Shown here in pieces: positions 1 through 11,076 of a DNA stretch of 64,000 nucleotides. Origin of the DNA: Solanum dulcamara. Taxonomy: Eukaryota; Streptophyta; Magnoliopsida; Solanales; Solanaceae. The translations under genes and the position numbers were made by a program. The notes beneath the pieces were generated by a model. It was not told the origin of the DNA. It saw nothing but the letters and a program-made list of their open reading frames with translations, and made no database searches. The stretch covers positions 7,372,001 through 7,436,000 of the forward strand of contig NC_077243.1 of NCBI RefSeq assembly GCF_947179165.1, written 5' to 3'. Numbering within the stretch: the first letter of the stretch is position 1; every line of letters begins with the position of its first letter.

Positions 1-2565
1 AACATTATTAGTGCTTATGCGCCGCAAGCGGGCTTAGTAGAGGAGGAGAAGAGGCGCTTTTGGGAGGATTTGGACGAGTTAGTGGGAAGCATACCGCCTA
101 CTGAGAAGCTTTTCGTGGGAGGTGACTTCAATGGGCACATCGGGTCTATTTCGGGAGGGTATGACGATGTGCATGGAGGCTTTGGTTTTGGGGACAGAAA
201 TGGAGGAGGAGTTTCACTTTTGGAGTTCGCAAGAGCTTTTGGGTTGGTGATAGTTAATTCGAATTTTCCAAAAAAGGAGGACCATTTGGTAACCTTCAGT
301 AGTTCGGTGACTAAGACTCAGATAGACTTTTTACTCCTTAGGAAGGATGATAAAGGTCTGTGCAAAGACTGCAAGGTCATTCCGATAGACAACCTTACAA
401 CCCGACATAAGCTCTTGGTAATGGATTTAGGGATCAAGATGACGAGGAAGAAGAGGGTCGGGAATGATCGACCTAGGATCAGATGGGGGAGTTTGACCAC
501 GGCTAGTGCTCTAGAGATGGGAGAGAAATTGAAGGACATGGGGGCCTGGAATAGTAGTGGGGATGCGAACAGTATGTGGGATAGGACGACTAGTTGTATT
601 AGGGTTGTAGCAAGGGAAGTGTTGGGAGTCTCGACAGGCAGTCGTAGTCGACATCAGGGGGACTGGTGGTGGAATGTAGAAGTGCAAGGGAAGGTGGAAG
701 CAAAGAAAATGACATACGCGAAGTTGATAGAAAGCACGGATGAGGTGGAGGAGTGGACGAATAAGGAACTTTATAAGATGGCGAAGAAGGAGGCGAAGTC
801 GGCTGTTTCGACGGCAAAAACGATAGCTTTTGAACGCCTCTATGCTGAACTAGAAGAAAAAGGTGGGGATAGGAAATTGTTCAAGCTAGCCAGGGCGCGG
901 GCGAGAAAGGAACGCGATGTGGATCAAGTGAAGTGTATTAAGGACGAGCATGGAAAAGTATTGGTAGAAGAGACTCTCATTAAACAGAGGTGGCAGTCAT
1001 ACTTCCATAAACTCTTGAATGACGTAGGGGACAGAGACTTTGTATTGGGAGATTTGGAACATACAGAGAGGCGTCGCAATTTTGGATATTGCAGGAGTAT
1101 TAAGGTCGAAGAGGTTAAGGGTGTTGTTCGTAGGATGCGCTGGGGAAGAGCAACCGGACCTGACGAGATTCCTGGGGAATTTTGGAAGAGTGCCAGCTTG
1201 GTAGGTTTGGAGTGGCTGACTAGGTTATTTAATGTCATCTTTAAAACGGCAACGATGCCCGAAGAATGGAGGTCGAGTGTAATGATCCCTCTATACAAAA
1301 ACAAAGGGGATATCCAGAGTTGCAACAACTATAGAGGTATCAAGTTACTAAGCCACACTATGAAAGTGTGGGAAAGAGTGGTGGAGATGAGGGTGAGGAG
1401 AGGCGTGTCTATTTCAGAGAACCAGTTCGGATTTATGCCGGGACGCTCAACTACAGAAGCCATCCATCTTATGAGGAGACTGGTGGAGCAATATAGGGAG
1501 AGGAAAAGGGACTTGCATATGGTATTCATCGACTTAGAAAAGGCCTACGATAAAGTTCCAAGAGAGATACTATGGAAATGTTTGGAGGCTAAAGATGTAC
1601 CTGTGGCATACATTAGGGTGATCAAGGACATGTATGAGGGAGCCAAAACCAGGGTAAGGACAGTAGGAGGGGACTCAGAGCATTTCCCAGTTGGGATGGG
1701 GTTGCATCAAGGATCAGCTCTAAGTCCATTTTTATTTGCCTTGGTAATGGATGCATTGACGCGACAAATTCAAGGTGAGGTGCCATGGTGTATGCTTTTC
1801 GCGGATGACATAGTCCTGATTGATGAGACTCGTAGTGGAGTTAATGCTAAGATGGAGGATTGGAGACATACCTTGGAGTCTAAAGGGTTTAAGCTGAGTA
1901 TGACCAAGACAGAGTACTTAGAGTGCAAGTTTAGTGAGACACCTCAGGAGGTTGGCGTGGAAGTTAAGCTTGGTGCCCAAGCTATTCAAAAGAGAAGTAG
2001 TTTCAAGTATCTTGGGTCTATCATGCAAGGCAGCGGGGAAATTGACGATGATGTCACACATCGTATTGGGGCAGCGTGGATGAAATGGAGGCTCGCTTCC
2101 GGAGTGCTATGCGATAAGAAGGTGCCACCACAACTTAAGGGCAAATTCTACAAAGTGGTGGTTAGACCGGCTATGTTGTATGGGGCAGAGTGTTGGCCAG
2201 TTAAGATCTCTCACATTCAAAAGATGAGAGTTGCCGAGATGAGAATGTTGAGATGGATGTGTGGTCACACCAAGAGCGACAGGATTAGAAATGAGGCTAT
2301 TCGGGACAAGGTAGGAGTGGCCTCGGTGGAAGACAAGATGCGGGAAATGCGACTGAGATGGTTTGGGCATGTGAAGAGGAGAGACACAGATGACCCAGTG
2401 AGAAGGTGTGAGAGGTTGGCCATGGATGGTTACAGAAGAGGTAGGGGTAGGCCGAAGAAGTATTGGGGAGAGGTGATTAGACAGGACATGGCTCAGTTAC
2501 AGCTTACCGAGGACATGACCTTAGATAGGAGGCTGTGGAGGACCCGCATTAGGGTAGAAGGCTAG
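1..2565 (+). CDS. LINE polyprotein: APE-type endonuclease plus reverse transcriptase (5' partial)
   Basis: The frame is open from base 1, so the first ATG at 70 is unlikely to be the true start; 854 residues are visible before the TAG at 2563-2565. The N-terminus carries endonuclease/exonuclease/phosphatase motifs: SAYAPQ (about residues 4-9), GDFNG (about 41-45), QIDFLLL (near 102-108) and a degenerate TRHKLLVMD block in place of the usual SDH. The reverse transcriptase follows with the [39 protein letters not shown] and [13 protein letters not shown] blocks and the catalytic FADD at residues 600-603. A C-terminal region rich in [11 protein letters not shown] follows. In the cell the protein would nick target DNA and prime reverse transcription of its own RNA. 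No frameshift or stop interrupts the visible part, so it is potentially functional. Short open frames antisense to it are shadows. Confidence 0.85.
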   Translation, partial: NIISAYAPQAGLVEEEKRRFWEDLDELVGSIPPTEKLFVGGDFNGHIGSISGGYDDVHGGFGFGDRNGGGVSLLEFARAFGLVIVNSNFPKKEDHLVTFSSSVTKTQIDFLLLRKDDKGLCKDCKVIPIDNLTTRHKLLVMDLGIKMTRKKRVGNDRPRIRWGSLTTASALEMGEKLKDMGAWNSSGDANSMWDRTTSCIRVVAREVLGVSTGSRSRHQGDWWWNVEVQGKVEAKKMTYAKLIESTDEVEEWTNKELYKMAKKEAKSAVSTAKTIAFERLYAELEEKGGDRKLFKLARARARKERDVDQVKCIKDEHGKVLVEETLIKQRWQSYFHKLLNDVGDRDFVLGDLEHTERRRNFGYCRSIKVEEVKGVVRRMRWGRATGPDEIPGEFWKSASLVGLEWLTRLFNVIFKTATMPEEWRSSVMIPLYKNKGDIQSCNNYRGIKLLSHTMKVWERVVEMRVRRGVSISENQFGFMPGRSTTEAIHLMRRLVEQYRERKRDLHMVFIDLEKAYDKVPREILWKCLEAKDVPVAYIRVIKDMYEGAKTRVRTVGGDSEHFPVGMGLHQGSALSPFLFALVMDALTRQIQGEVPWCMLFADDIVLIDETRSGVNAKMEDWRHTLESKGFKLSMTKTEYLECKFSETPQEVGVEVKLGAQAIQKRSSFKYLGSIMQGSGEIDDDVTHRIGAAWMKWRLASGVLCDKKVPPQLKGKFYKVVVRPAMLYGAECWPVKISHIQKMRVAEMRMLRWMCGHTKSDRIRNEAIRDKVGVASVEDKMREMRLRWFGHVKRRDTDDPVRRCERLAMDGYRRGRGRPKKYWGEVIRQDMAQLQLTEDMTLDRRLWRTRIRVEG

Positions 2566-2890
2566 TACATAGTCTCGTTATTCTTCCCTATTCATAGGCG
2601 CACTAGCACATTACAATTCCTTGTACTCTCATTTCTGCTATTTCTGTTACTATTTATTGCTTTCAGTACTTTTGATTACTCTATTTTATCTGTGATGCCT
2701 TCGTGATTTATTTTTCTATAGCGCTTTGAATTTTTTTAACTTTATCTGACCCCCTTTTTCGCTTTTTTTTTTGAGCCGAGGGTCTCTCGGAAACAGCCGT
2801 CCTACCTTGGTAGGAGTAAGGTCTGCGTACAATCTACCCTCCCCAGACCCCACGTTGTGGGATTTCACTGGGTTGTTGTTGTTGTTGTTG
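1..2890 (+). mobile_element. RTE-type non-LTR retrotransposon (LINE), 5' end outside window
   Basis: The element holds one long open frame (1-2565), a 3' UTR of about 325 bp and a (TTG)n tail at 2873-2890 with no poly(A). A single ORF with endonuclease before reverse transcriptase and a short microsatellite tail is the pattern of the RTE clade. The last 120 bp, from GAGCCGAGGGTC to the TTG repeat, recur at 41405-41524, 42764-42880, 45317-45450, 14171-14255 and 9263-9375, so this tail is shared with truncated LINEs and TS-type SINEs. The 5' boundary and its TSD lie left of the window. The frame is unbroken over 854 residues, so the copy looks young. Confidence 0.85.
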
Positions 2891-3599
2891 TATAAATAGC
2901 AACAGAAGTTCCGTTTCACCTGCAAGGTAATTGTAGTCGATATCTTGGTATGCAAAAATCCTATGACTTTGCTATGTTTTCTTGCTATACAGAACATTTA
3001 AAAGTCAAATTGAGATTGAGATATTAAAGTATATTCTCAAGCATCAAAAATAAAGTAGTTGTCGACTAAAAATGTCATTTTTAGCATCCACAACGTGCTT
3101 GGTGGTATATCTCAAAAATAAACTACAATTGCACATTAACTCAAGAATTAAAATTATTATTTGCCAACCATATATATATATACATATATATATATACACA
3201 TACGAAAATAACGACAGAATTGGATTACTATAAAAAGGGAAATACCTAAATATGAACTAAGAATGTGAAGGTAAGAAAATTTTAAAAGAAATGGGTAGAG
3301 TGCTTATCCTATATATATTTAAAATTATTTACATTTTCAAACTTTGTTTCAAAAATCAAACTTTCCCTCGGCTTTGAACAATAAATATTTTCCCTTTTAT
3401 CCTAATTGACTTTTTTTTTATACTTATGTTATCCTTACATAATCAATCTTTATCCTTTTTTTTTTAATTTCATAAATCAAATATAAATTATTATTTTTTA
3501 TAAAAAACAAATATTACTTTTTAGCTGAAAATACTAGTAAATATATGTACTATGCTAAGGACGTTCTACGACAGAATAAATAAGAAAAAGTTAATTTTT
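2891..3599. other. AT-rich intergenic DNA
   Basis: No coding signal is seen. A (TA)n/(CATA)n microsatellite lies near 3170-3205 and T-rich runs at 3410-3470. Confidence 0.5.
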
Positions 3600-4145
3600 T
3601 TTTAGTAATAATTATCACAACTCTAATATCTATCCCATACAAAAATTTATGTCTAATCACTACTCTATAGAACTTAGCTTTAAGTCTAGGTGACACATTC
3701 TTATCACTCAATACTTCAAAAAGGAACTTACATTTCACCCATTCTACTCCAATACAATATGTATCATCATCAATCTCCGTGCTTCCTTGGGTCATAGACC
3801 CAAAATACTTAAAGCTTCCTCTCTTAGTATGACTTGAATATCAATCTTCACTTCATACATATGTCACCAAACTTACACTCTGCTTTAGTCTCACTCAACC
3901 TAAAACCTTCAGATTCTAAAATCTATTTTCAAACTTCCAACCAATCGATAACTCCATTGCACATCTCTACAATCCATATTATATCATTTGTGTATAACAC
4001 ACACTACGACGCCTCCCTTCAAATATGGGGCGTCAAATCATTTATCACTAAAGAAAAATAGAAAAAGACTAATAATTCCCTAATCATGACCTGAAAATGT
4101 TCTGTCACCTCAACTATTCTTATCCGAATCTTAGCTTCATTGTAT
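3600..4145 (-). pseudogene. Degenerate LINE reverse-transcriptase relic
   Basis: Read on the minus strand, several frames give diverged pieces of the same protein family as the LINE at 1-2565. These are RIVEVTEHF near 4130, a decayed YTNDIIWIVE block near 3980 where FADDIVLI stands in the intact copy, LESEGFRLSETKAECKFGD near 3890, and the C-terminal thumb with TEIDDDTYCIGVEWVKCKF, LSDKNVSPRLKAKFY and RVVIRHKFLYG at 3795-3630. Stops and frameshifts separate the pieces, the catalytic pair is altered, and endonuclease and 3' tail are missing. This is an old, non-functional insertion in the orientation opposite to its neighbour. Confidence 0.75.
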
Positions 4146-4345
4146 ACGTTTAGTTGTCCTAATTAGACTCCAAACATCTCCACAAAACATTGCTAACGAT
4201 TATAATTTGCTTTTGAACCACCTAGAACTTTGCTTTTAACAAGTGAGATAAATATTTATATAGTCAATTTGGTTCAGTTATTTTTTGCTACATTATTGTC
4301 ATTAGATGCCTGCAAGTCATATCATATGCTGGAGTAAGTATACTT

Positions 4346-4549
4346 CACAGCTGCTACCCTCTGGACGTGCATAAGGTAAAACCTCCGATCCTATGCAATA
4401 ACTTACAAACAACATAGGAGAGATAACCCGCTCTAAGCAAGCCCTGTGCGACGAGCTCGACCTAGAAAGCAAACCCCTTGCTTTCAGCAAGGGGTTTCGA
4501 GCTTCCGACCTCCAACATGGAAGCCCCCAGCCCAAAACACTGGGCCAAC
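4346..4549 (-). mobile_element. tRNA-derived SINE with TSD
   Basis: The element is flanked by 13 bp near-identical direct repeats, AGTAAGTATACTT (4333-4345) and AGTAAGTACACTT (4550-4562), one mismatch. On the minus strand the head has a pol III B-box-like GGTCGGAAGCTCGAAACCCC at 4491-4510, and the body contains GGTCGAGCTCGTCGCAC, shared with the SINE at 17037-17267. A perfect 12 bp stem with a 3 nt loop (4471-4497) sits next to the B box. The family is one of the Solanaceae tRNA-headed SINEs; I cannot assign its published name with certainty. Confidence 0.75.
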
Positions 4550-4562
4550 AGTAAGTACACTT

Positions 4563-4832
4563 TGAGTAGAAGCTGCAAAAAATGATAATGAAACAGGCTA
4601 GGGAGGCGGATAGCAGTTCATAGTTAATAAAAACCAGCTCGACTGGAAATTATATTGTCTACTTGCAGCTTTAGTGAAAGTAAAGCTTCTACTATTAGCT
4701 AAGCTGGTGACCACACCACAGTCAATAAGATTCTTTGTTGCTTATAAAATCATTGGGAATCTTTACCCAAAAATATCAAACCAGATGAAAATGAAAATGT
4801 GATACCCTCAAGCAGACTATAAATAAAGCGGT
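4563..4832. other. Intergenic DNA, no feature seen
   Basis: Nothing coding or repetitive is recognised between the SINE and the candidate exon. Confidence 0.4.
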
Positions 4833-4976
4833 TCAATTCCCTCTGCAATCTTCACAAATGGTTCTCATATTGACAAACCGTCCTGGAGGACTGTAGAGAA
4901 AGGGGAATTCTAAGAAATAACCGCCATCTTGAGGACACAATTGCACAAGGCTGATCGGTGTTCCATTGATTCTTAT
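4833..4976 (-). CDS. Candidate 3' terminal exon of an unrecognised gene
   Basis: On the minus strand a pyrimidine-rich tract and CAG acceptor (AG at 4978-4977) open a 47-codon frame. It reads IRINGTPISLVQLCPQDGG, then a YFLEFPFLYSPPGRF stretch, and ends MRTICEDCRGN before TGA (4835-4833). The composition (paired Cys, PPG, few low-complexity residues) is protein-like rather than random AT-rich translation. A possible preceding exon with a GTAATT donor near 5312-5268 would join in phase (AWKKILSIKFIK). I do not recognise the family. No start, promoter or convincing chain of upstream exons was found in 5-11 kb, so this may be a gene remnant or chance. Confidence 0.3.
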   Translation of the reverse strand: MRINGTPISLVQLCPQDGGYFLEFPFLYSPPGRFVNMRTICEDCRGN

Positions 4977-6548
4977 CTGCGAAAACAAATAAAGCAAAAA
5001 TGAACTAACAATCTCTGACATATAAGCACATTATTGTTGAGGAGCAGAAAGTCTGCTTCTATCTATTTATGGTGAATTTAACAAACTTTGCACCAAGTTT
5101 TTTTATGAGAAATGCCACTGTTATAGGAGCATAACTAATGCTTCTAAGATAAGAGGTCTGCGAACAAGCATCTTTAAGTCTAACATTGGCAATCAATACT
5201 CAATTGTGTCTATCTTTAGACACAATACATCTCTCTATTAAATGTTTAGTAGTAAAATTACCTTAATGAATTTGATCGAGAGAATCTTCTTCCAAGCTGT
5301 TTGATTCTGTCACTCCAAAAATGGAACAGTAGTCAATTCAAGTGCAACATGTAATTCTGCCAACAATTTAAATAAATGATAAATCATCAGGAATAGGTCG
5401 CCAAAGCCAATTTGTCCCGAGAGTTGGGCCTAAAGAGACCAGAGGTCTAGCTGTTTGTGAGTGCAGAAAGCAGAAAGATCAGAACTGTAGCAGATAGCCA
5501 AGTTCCTATCCCAAGGGAAACCAACAGAGATAAAGATGCTGACCAGTAGAAACCATGTAATCTTACTCCCATGAAAACCAAGGTCCTCTATCATATGTAA
5601 ATATCCATAGAAAGTGTTTTTAGTTATTTTAGCGAAAAAAGGCAGCATTTTTCTGCTTTTCTAAGACATATTTGCCTCAGAAGACTAGGTAAGATATTGC
5701 AAGAGACGACACATAATTGGAACTTAGGGAAATCAACACATTATGGGTAACAATACAAATGGTAATCTTTTCAAGATATTAAACATAGCAATCAACCAGA
5801 AAAACCTAATTTAACAACTTCTTAAGAAGAGATGAACTCTTCAGGAACATCATACGTATCTATTCATTGAAAAGCAAAGATTTTATTTATAGTACAAAAA
5901 GGGAAACCAACATACCAAAGGATTCCAAGTATTTGTTCATACATTCAATGAATTATCTTCAAGTATTTAATTAAAAAGGCATTTAACATGTTTCAATTGC
6001 CAACACAAAATCAGGATGTGAGAAACTCTCTTTTTTTCTGTTTTTTACATGGTTTTGGAACAAAAAAAATGGTAATAGATGTTTGCAGAACAAACAAAAA
6101 AATAAAGCACAAATATGATACTGAACTGGATTAATCTAACAGGTCTGTCCAAAATGGTAAATCAGAAGCCAAAACAGATATTCACTAACATTTCATTTAA
6201 ACACAATTGCATTTGACTGTCAACTTTTGGAAGAACTCTACAATTTAAAATGAAACAGGGCAAGAGCAGCACAGCCTAAATGTAGAAATCCTGTTTTGCC
6301 TTATTGACCGACTGTATATCCAGCTGGCACGGACAAGTTGAGATAAGATCAACTAGCTCTTTTGTTGTCTAACAGGCACACAGCTCAGTCTCAAGCAAGC
6401 AGAATGTTCTTTACTACTTTTTCCCTTTGCGTAATTACTATCAGAACTGGGAAGTTTTTAAATCACAACGTGGAAATACTGAAGAGAGCGTACTAATTAG
6501 TAGAGCTCTTTTTGAGGAGAAAAGATGAAAACCAAGACAAATGTTTTC
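4977..6548. other. Intergenic or intronic AT-rich DNA
   Basis: Apart from weak protein-like patches on the minus strand (near 5268-5312 and 5400-5430) no gene, RNA or clear repeat is recognised. If the exon at 4833-4976 is real, part of this stretch is its intron. Confidence 0.35.
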
Positions 6549-6800
6549 TGGAAGGAAAACATTTTATTCATAAACTCATAAATATCTAAAACGGTTCTAC
6601 AATTCTCTGCTACTTCTCACGATAGAAAATAACTAGCAACGCCTCTATTTATAATAGTGCAAAACCTAATTTAGCTAAGACTAGAAAATTTATTACTATA
6701 TTATTTAGACTAAAAAATCTTATTTAGACATGAACTAAATAAATACTAAATCCTAAACAAATTTGATTTGCTACTCCAACTTTGAATTATTCTTCTAGCA
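6549..6800 (-). repeat. 3' LTR of the TRIM-like element
   Basis: It begins TG and ends CA on the plus strand. It shares blocks such as CTCTATTTAT, AAAACCTA and AATCCTAAACAAATTTG with the LTR at 7234-7468. Confidence 0.6.
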
Positions 6801-7233
6801 TTCTCCCAAAATTCAAAGTTGTATACACCTGCCTTTTTTCTTGTCATTGTTGTTGTATTGGAGTACTTCTCTCCAATCTTCCAATTTTTTGTTTGTGTTG
6901 AAGCACTTCTCTCTAACTCTCCTTGATGCACTTTGACACCTAACACCCAATTTTGTTGATTTACTAGTAATCAACTTTCACTTTCTCTGCCCACTTTTAT
7001 CTAACTTTTAGAGAAAAGTTTCTTCCTCTTGTTCCATATTTCCTTGCACCTATTTAGATCTGCACTATTTTGGCATCATCCTCTCGATATGATTGTTTTT
7101 CATGCATGAATCATTGGCCCGACGTTTGTCAATATATCATTCGCCAGACGGGCGACACATTGGCTAGCGCCGCCCACCGACAATGGAAGCTATTTGATTC
7201 TCCACCAAGATCGTAGAAGCTCTGATACCAATT

Positions 7234-7468
7234 TGAGGGCAAATATTTTATACATGAACTCATCAATCTCCGAATGTGTTCTACAATTCTCCACTACTTC
7301 TCACAATAGAAAATAGCTAACAACACCTCTATTTATGTGTAAAACCTAGTTTAGCTAGAACTAGAAAACCTATTCCTATATGATTTAGACTACAAATCAT
7401 ATTTAGACATGAATTAAATAAATACCAAATCCTAAACAAATTTGTCAAGACTAAATTTTCAAATATCA
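7234..7468 (-). repeat. 5' LTR of the TRIM-like element
   Basis: It is homologous to 6549-6800 and directly adjoins the tRNA-Met primer binding site on its inner side, which fixes the minus orientation. Confidence 0.65.
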
Positions 7469-9262
7469 GTTCTACACAATATCATGTTTGGAATAGCTAG
7501 TTTTTTTTAAATCTCTTTTTCATCTGGTGTAATTCCATGGGCATTGTTGATAACATTCTCCTACATAACTTCAATTGAATTGGGGAGCTTCATTTATTTT
7601 ATGTAATTCCCTAAGACAGGACTGCGCAACATCAACAACTCCATGTATACTTGCTCATCAATTGAAAGCTTTTCCTTGTAAAGAGAGAAAGATGATGTAT
7701 TGTCCGTGTAGTACCTTTTTATGTTAAGGTAAGTTTCATGCAAACTAATAAATATGTACCTGCTCCTCATGCTCAAATTAAATGACGTATTTCTTATAGG
7801 TATTCAAGTGACACTAGGAATGGAGAAAAGGATATGAATCTAAATAAGAAAATTGGAAACAGCAGGGGAATCTTATCTGGTTCCATGTTCCATGATATTC
7901 TTGGTTATGTTTGGGACCTTGATTTACAATCAAAATATTAATAGCTATAGTTGATCTATTGCATACGTGCAAGGGCACTCACTCAATCTCTCAACAATGA
8001 GACACATGAATGTTTTCATATCTTTGTAGACGATACAAAAATTATTAAAAGTAAAACAAAAATAACCAAAGCCTTTCAGACATGAGTTATTTTTATAAGA
8101 AATTCTTCCACATTAACAAATTTAACAAGTCAACAGAAATTATTACTGAGATTTGGAGACTAACAACACTGTGTGATGTTGACTATTGAAGTCTCATGGG
8201 ATTGGTATCCACCAGGTAAGGGAAGCTTTTAAATGAGTAAAACGAGAATACACTACTTTTGCATCAGATGAAAAGAAGAGGAAGCTTAAGCAATTTTAAA
8301 TGGAAATAACCTACTACTGTATAGGGGACACTAATTCGCTTGATTCAGACAGAACCAGAAAATTCCACTGTCATGTAATTTGTGACAAGATCTAAATACT
8401 AGAAACATGCAAACGTCACTAGAATTTAAAGAGGGTTCTATATTAAGAACACATCATAAAGCTGTGGAAAGGCAGGAAACAGCCAATATTATCCCCCCTG
8501 TGGAGGGAGCAGCTAGCTGAGATTCTAAAGAATACAATCAAATCCTGTCATAATAATAGTTGTCAGCTATGCTATGAGTCTCTGACACATTTTATCTGAA
8601 TTGTCTCTAAGGTAGATAACCCTATGACGTCCCCAGTTGTGCTTCATGGAATTAGCACCATTTAGTTCTGCCGTGGCCAGTTTGTCCAACATCTTTGTCT
8701 ACTGATCAATGCTTAATTTAGACTATCCATAGAAGATGGAGTCCGGGAACAAAGTCAAAGACCATCAGTTCATGGTTTTGAGGAATTTAAGTTGAACCAG
8801 AGACAACACTGTTCACATATGGCATGATAAAGTTTACGCTGAAGAATTGGATGTGAGAGTACAGTAGATGATCTTTGTGAATCTGTGTTCTTACAGAAGA
8901 AAGTCAGCTTCATCTTCATACCACAATACGCATACTAATAAACTGGGGCCACAATAGTAAAGGGTTGCTGAATTTATGTACTGTAGACTTATCTAATACA
9001 GAGACAATGGTAGCATCCATGGTGACATATTTACATTATAGAGCTTGGATAAAGCTTTGGAAGCTAGAGAGAGATCGAGATGGTGCTTATCGTGGAAGAT
9101 GAGCCCAAGAAATATGGCAAAGAGTGGGCCAAGTGCTACAAGTTTTTCGTGGTGCAAGTCCAAATCTAAGAGGATGAAAATTGGGCCTACATGGAGACCA
9201 AGAGAAGGGCCCCACATGGAGCCCAAGAAAGAAGGCTGAAATTTCTGCCCAAAAGGGCTGAG
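7469..9262. other. Intergenic DNA without recognised gene
   Basis: Low-complexity and AT-rich sequence. A minus-strand frame at 7776-7594 (contains YYTDNTSSFSLYKEKLSIDEQ in part) and another near 8692-8553 look faintly protein-like, but no splice-supported gene model can be built. 9040-9260 is purine-rich with GGGCC-type words. Confidence 0.4.
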
Positions 9263-9375
9263 AATAACAATGTACCCAGTGTAATCCCACAAGTGGGGTT
9301 TGGAGAGGGTAGTGTGTGCAGATCTTACTCCTACCTTATAGAGTTAGAGAGGTTGTTTCCGATAAAATCACACAG
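9263..9375 (-). mobile_element. TS-SINE-type 3' fragment
   Basis: On the minus strand it carries the tail signature GGATTACACTGGGTA preceded by CCACTTG and by the GTAGGAGTAAGATCTGC block, then AATCGGAAACAACCTCTC further upstream. The variant GGGATTACACTGGGTA is the TS SINE form, slightly different from the LINE form GGGATTTCACTGGGTTG. No tRNA-like head or TSD is visible, so this is a truncated copy. Confidence 0.65.
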
Positions 9376-9781
9376 CTTTTGGGGCTCCAATTCATGCCAA
9401 GTTACAGTAAACTAGGCATGTGCTTTTTGGTTAAAAGTTGGGACACTTTTTCCTTTTTTGTTAGGTAGTTTGAGATCAAGTGTGACATCAATTTACTTGT
9501 TTTCCTAGTTTAAGCTTTCCTTGTTAGGCTTTTACTATTTGTTATTTTCATAAACGTAGGATTCAAATCCCATGTTATTTGGGATAGGTTTCCCCTATAC
9601 ATAGGGGTGAATTTTGTTCTTTTTAACAATATTATTATTAATATTATTCGTGAGTTTCTCTTCTTTACACCTTTGCATGTTGGCTACTTGAGATTTAGAA
9701 CAATTCTTCTAAGAGGTAAGATTGATTCTTTAACAAGATATCTTTGGTTCTTATTCATAAATTAAAGAAGATAGTCTTATA
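9376..9781. other. Intergenic; possible decayed LTR
   Basis: The stretch 9590-9770 (TTTCCCCTATACATAGGGG, then a TTC-rich leader) resembles the promoter and leader end of a plant LTR, but I could not define both borders. Confidence 0.3.
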
Positions 9782-9786
9782 CTAAT

Positions 9787-10063
9787 TGTTAGAGTAGGTT
9801 AGAGTATCACATTGGTTGGGTAATGGAATGGTCGTCTGTTTATATGGATTTGGACAATCCTCCCCTCATGAGCTAGCTTTTGGGATTGAGTCAGGTCCAA
9901 TGGTCATAACCTTCACTGGGCCTCGTATTAATTACATTAGTAGCAAGCTCGATACATACATAGTATCCTACTAGGAGAAGGATTGTCGTGTAGTATATAT
10001 AAATAGAGCTCAACGTAATAATGTAGATAATAATTCAATAATATTTTCTCCTATATTCTCACA
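9787..10063 (+). mobile_element. Solo LTR (277 bp) with perfect 5 bp TSD
   Basis: The segment starts TGTTAG and ends CTCACA, and is flanked by identical CTAAT at 9782-9786 and 10064-10068. It contains a TATA box (GTATATATAAATAG, 9994-10007), consistent with a promoter reading in the plus direction. No internal retroelement sequence or second LTR lies nearby, so this is the product of LTR-LTR recombination. Confidence 0.8.
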
Positions 10064-10068
10064 CTAAT

Positions 10069-10812
10069 TATTATCTCTAATTTCTTCGAAATAGGGGTCA
10101 AGATCACTTTGTCATCTAAGTTCTTGAATTGACTCCATTAGTATCATAATTAGCTTTCATCCGTTAATTTTTTAATACTAAGATCAATTAGGGTTCCTAG
10201 CACTTAATTTTAAAACTTTATTCTTGAATTTCACGCATCTCCCTCTGAACACCAACTTTGAATTTCTCTCTTTTTGTTTTTGTTTAAAGAAAATTGATTA
10301 GCCAACATGAATATTATAACTAAATGTATCCTCCTAATATTGACAAACAACATGGAGACTGTCTGGAATCACCATTAGCTGATAGGCTTAATATGCTAAG
10401 TAAGGGGGTACTTCACAGAAGTTACATCTGTAAAAAAAATTCCTACAGAGCCCAACATAAAGGAGTCACACTGATTACAGGAACTAGTATAATGCATCTA
10501 CCCACATGGAGGAAATTTCACCTCCTTAAAGAAAATGCTTAAAAACAGAGGCCATAACCACTTGAAGAAAATGAATGAAGCCATCTTAATGGAAAAGGCA
10601 AGTTCAAATAAAAAAGAACATTGCTCCGGATTCTATAACAAGTCAAATATTCCAAACTAACCAGCAACAGTTCCTTCAGAAACCTGAGTGTTTGAAAGAA
10701 TAATTTCATATACAAATCATTATTGGTCAAAACAAGATAGAAGTAAAATTAGTAACATTTTGTCTTTTACTATATATGAAGTCTGAAAATTAACAGCGCG
10801 GGACTAGAATGG
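10069..10812. other. Intergenic DNA, no feature seen
   Basis: AT-rich sequence without recognised genes or repeats; short open frames at 10324-10542 and 10730-10539 show no domain. Confidence 0.4.
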
Positions 10813-11076
10813 TACTTTCTCCATCCCATTTTAGTTGTCATGTTGCGTTTTTCGAAAGTCAATTTGACTAATTTTTAAAGTTAAATAATATTACTTTAAC
10901 TCAATATTATAAAGTAAAAAATTAGATATTCAAAAACTATACAAAAAGTACTATAAGTTACAATTTTCTTCATATCAATATGATAAAAAATATATATCTT
11001 AAAATATTAGTCAAAATTCATATAGTTTGACTCTCAAAAAGGAAACCATGACAACTAAAATGGGACGGAGGGAGTA
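10813..11076. mobile_element. Stowaway-like MITE
   Basis: Terminal inverted repeats pair over about 29 bp: TACTTTCTCCATCCCATTTT at the left, and at the right the complement of AAAATGGGACGGAGGGAGTA. The CTCCCTCCGTCCCA core and TA flank are those of Tc1/mariner-type MITEs. It sits 100 bp downstream of the stop codon of the kelch gene, so it may be part of, or truncate, that gene's 3' UTR. Confidence 0.75.

Larger units (their letters stand above)
6549..7468 (-). mobile_element. TRIM-like miniature LTR retrotransposon
   Basis: Two direct repeats of about 240 bp (6549-6800 and 7234-7468) flank about 430 bp with no gag or pol. On the minus strand the upstream LTR ends in CA and two bases later comes TGGTATCAGAGC (7228-7217), the canonical initiator-tRNA-Met primer binding site. 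A purine-rich TTTTGGGAGAA lies just before the downstream LTR. Size, LTR length and lack of coding domains fit the TRIM class. LTRs differ by many substitutions and small indels and I see no clean 5 bp TSD, so the copy is old. A 66-codon open frame inside (6946-6746) shows no known domain. Confidence 0.7.

Noticed and set aside
318..2370. Several open frames antisense to the LINE coding region
   Set aside because: They lie entirely within the conserved LINE ORF on the other strand and show no domain; they are shadows.
7594..7776. 60-codon minus-strand open frame
   Set aside because: Looks mildly protein-like but has no partner exons and no recognisable family.
8553..8692. Minus-strand patch starting MLDKLATAELNGANS
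   Set aside because: No splice-supported extension, no known domain and no neighbouring exons; probably chance.
8993..9292. Overlapping open frames on both strands near the TS fragment
   Set aside because: They arise from purine-biased GGGCC-rich sequence and run into the SINE tail; no domain.
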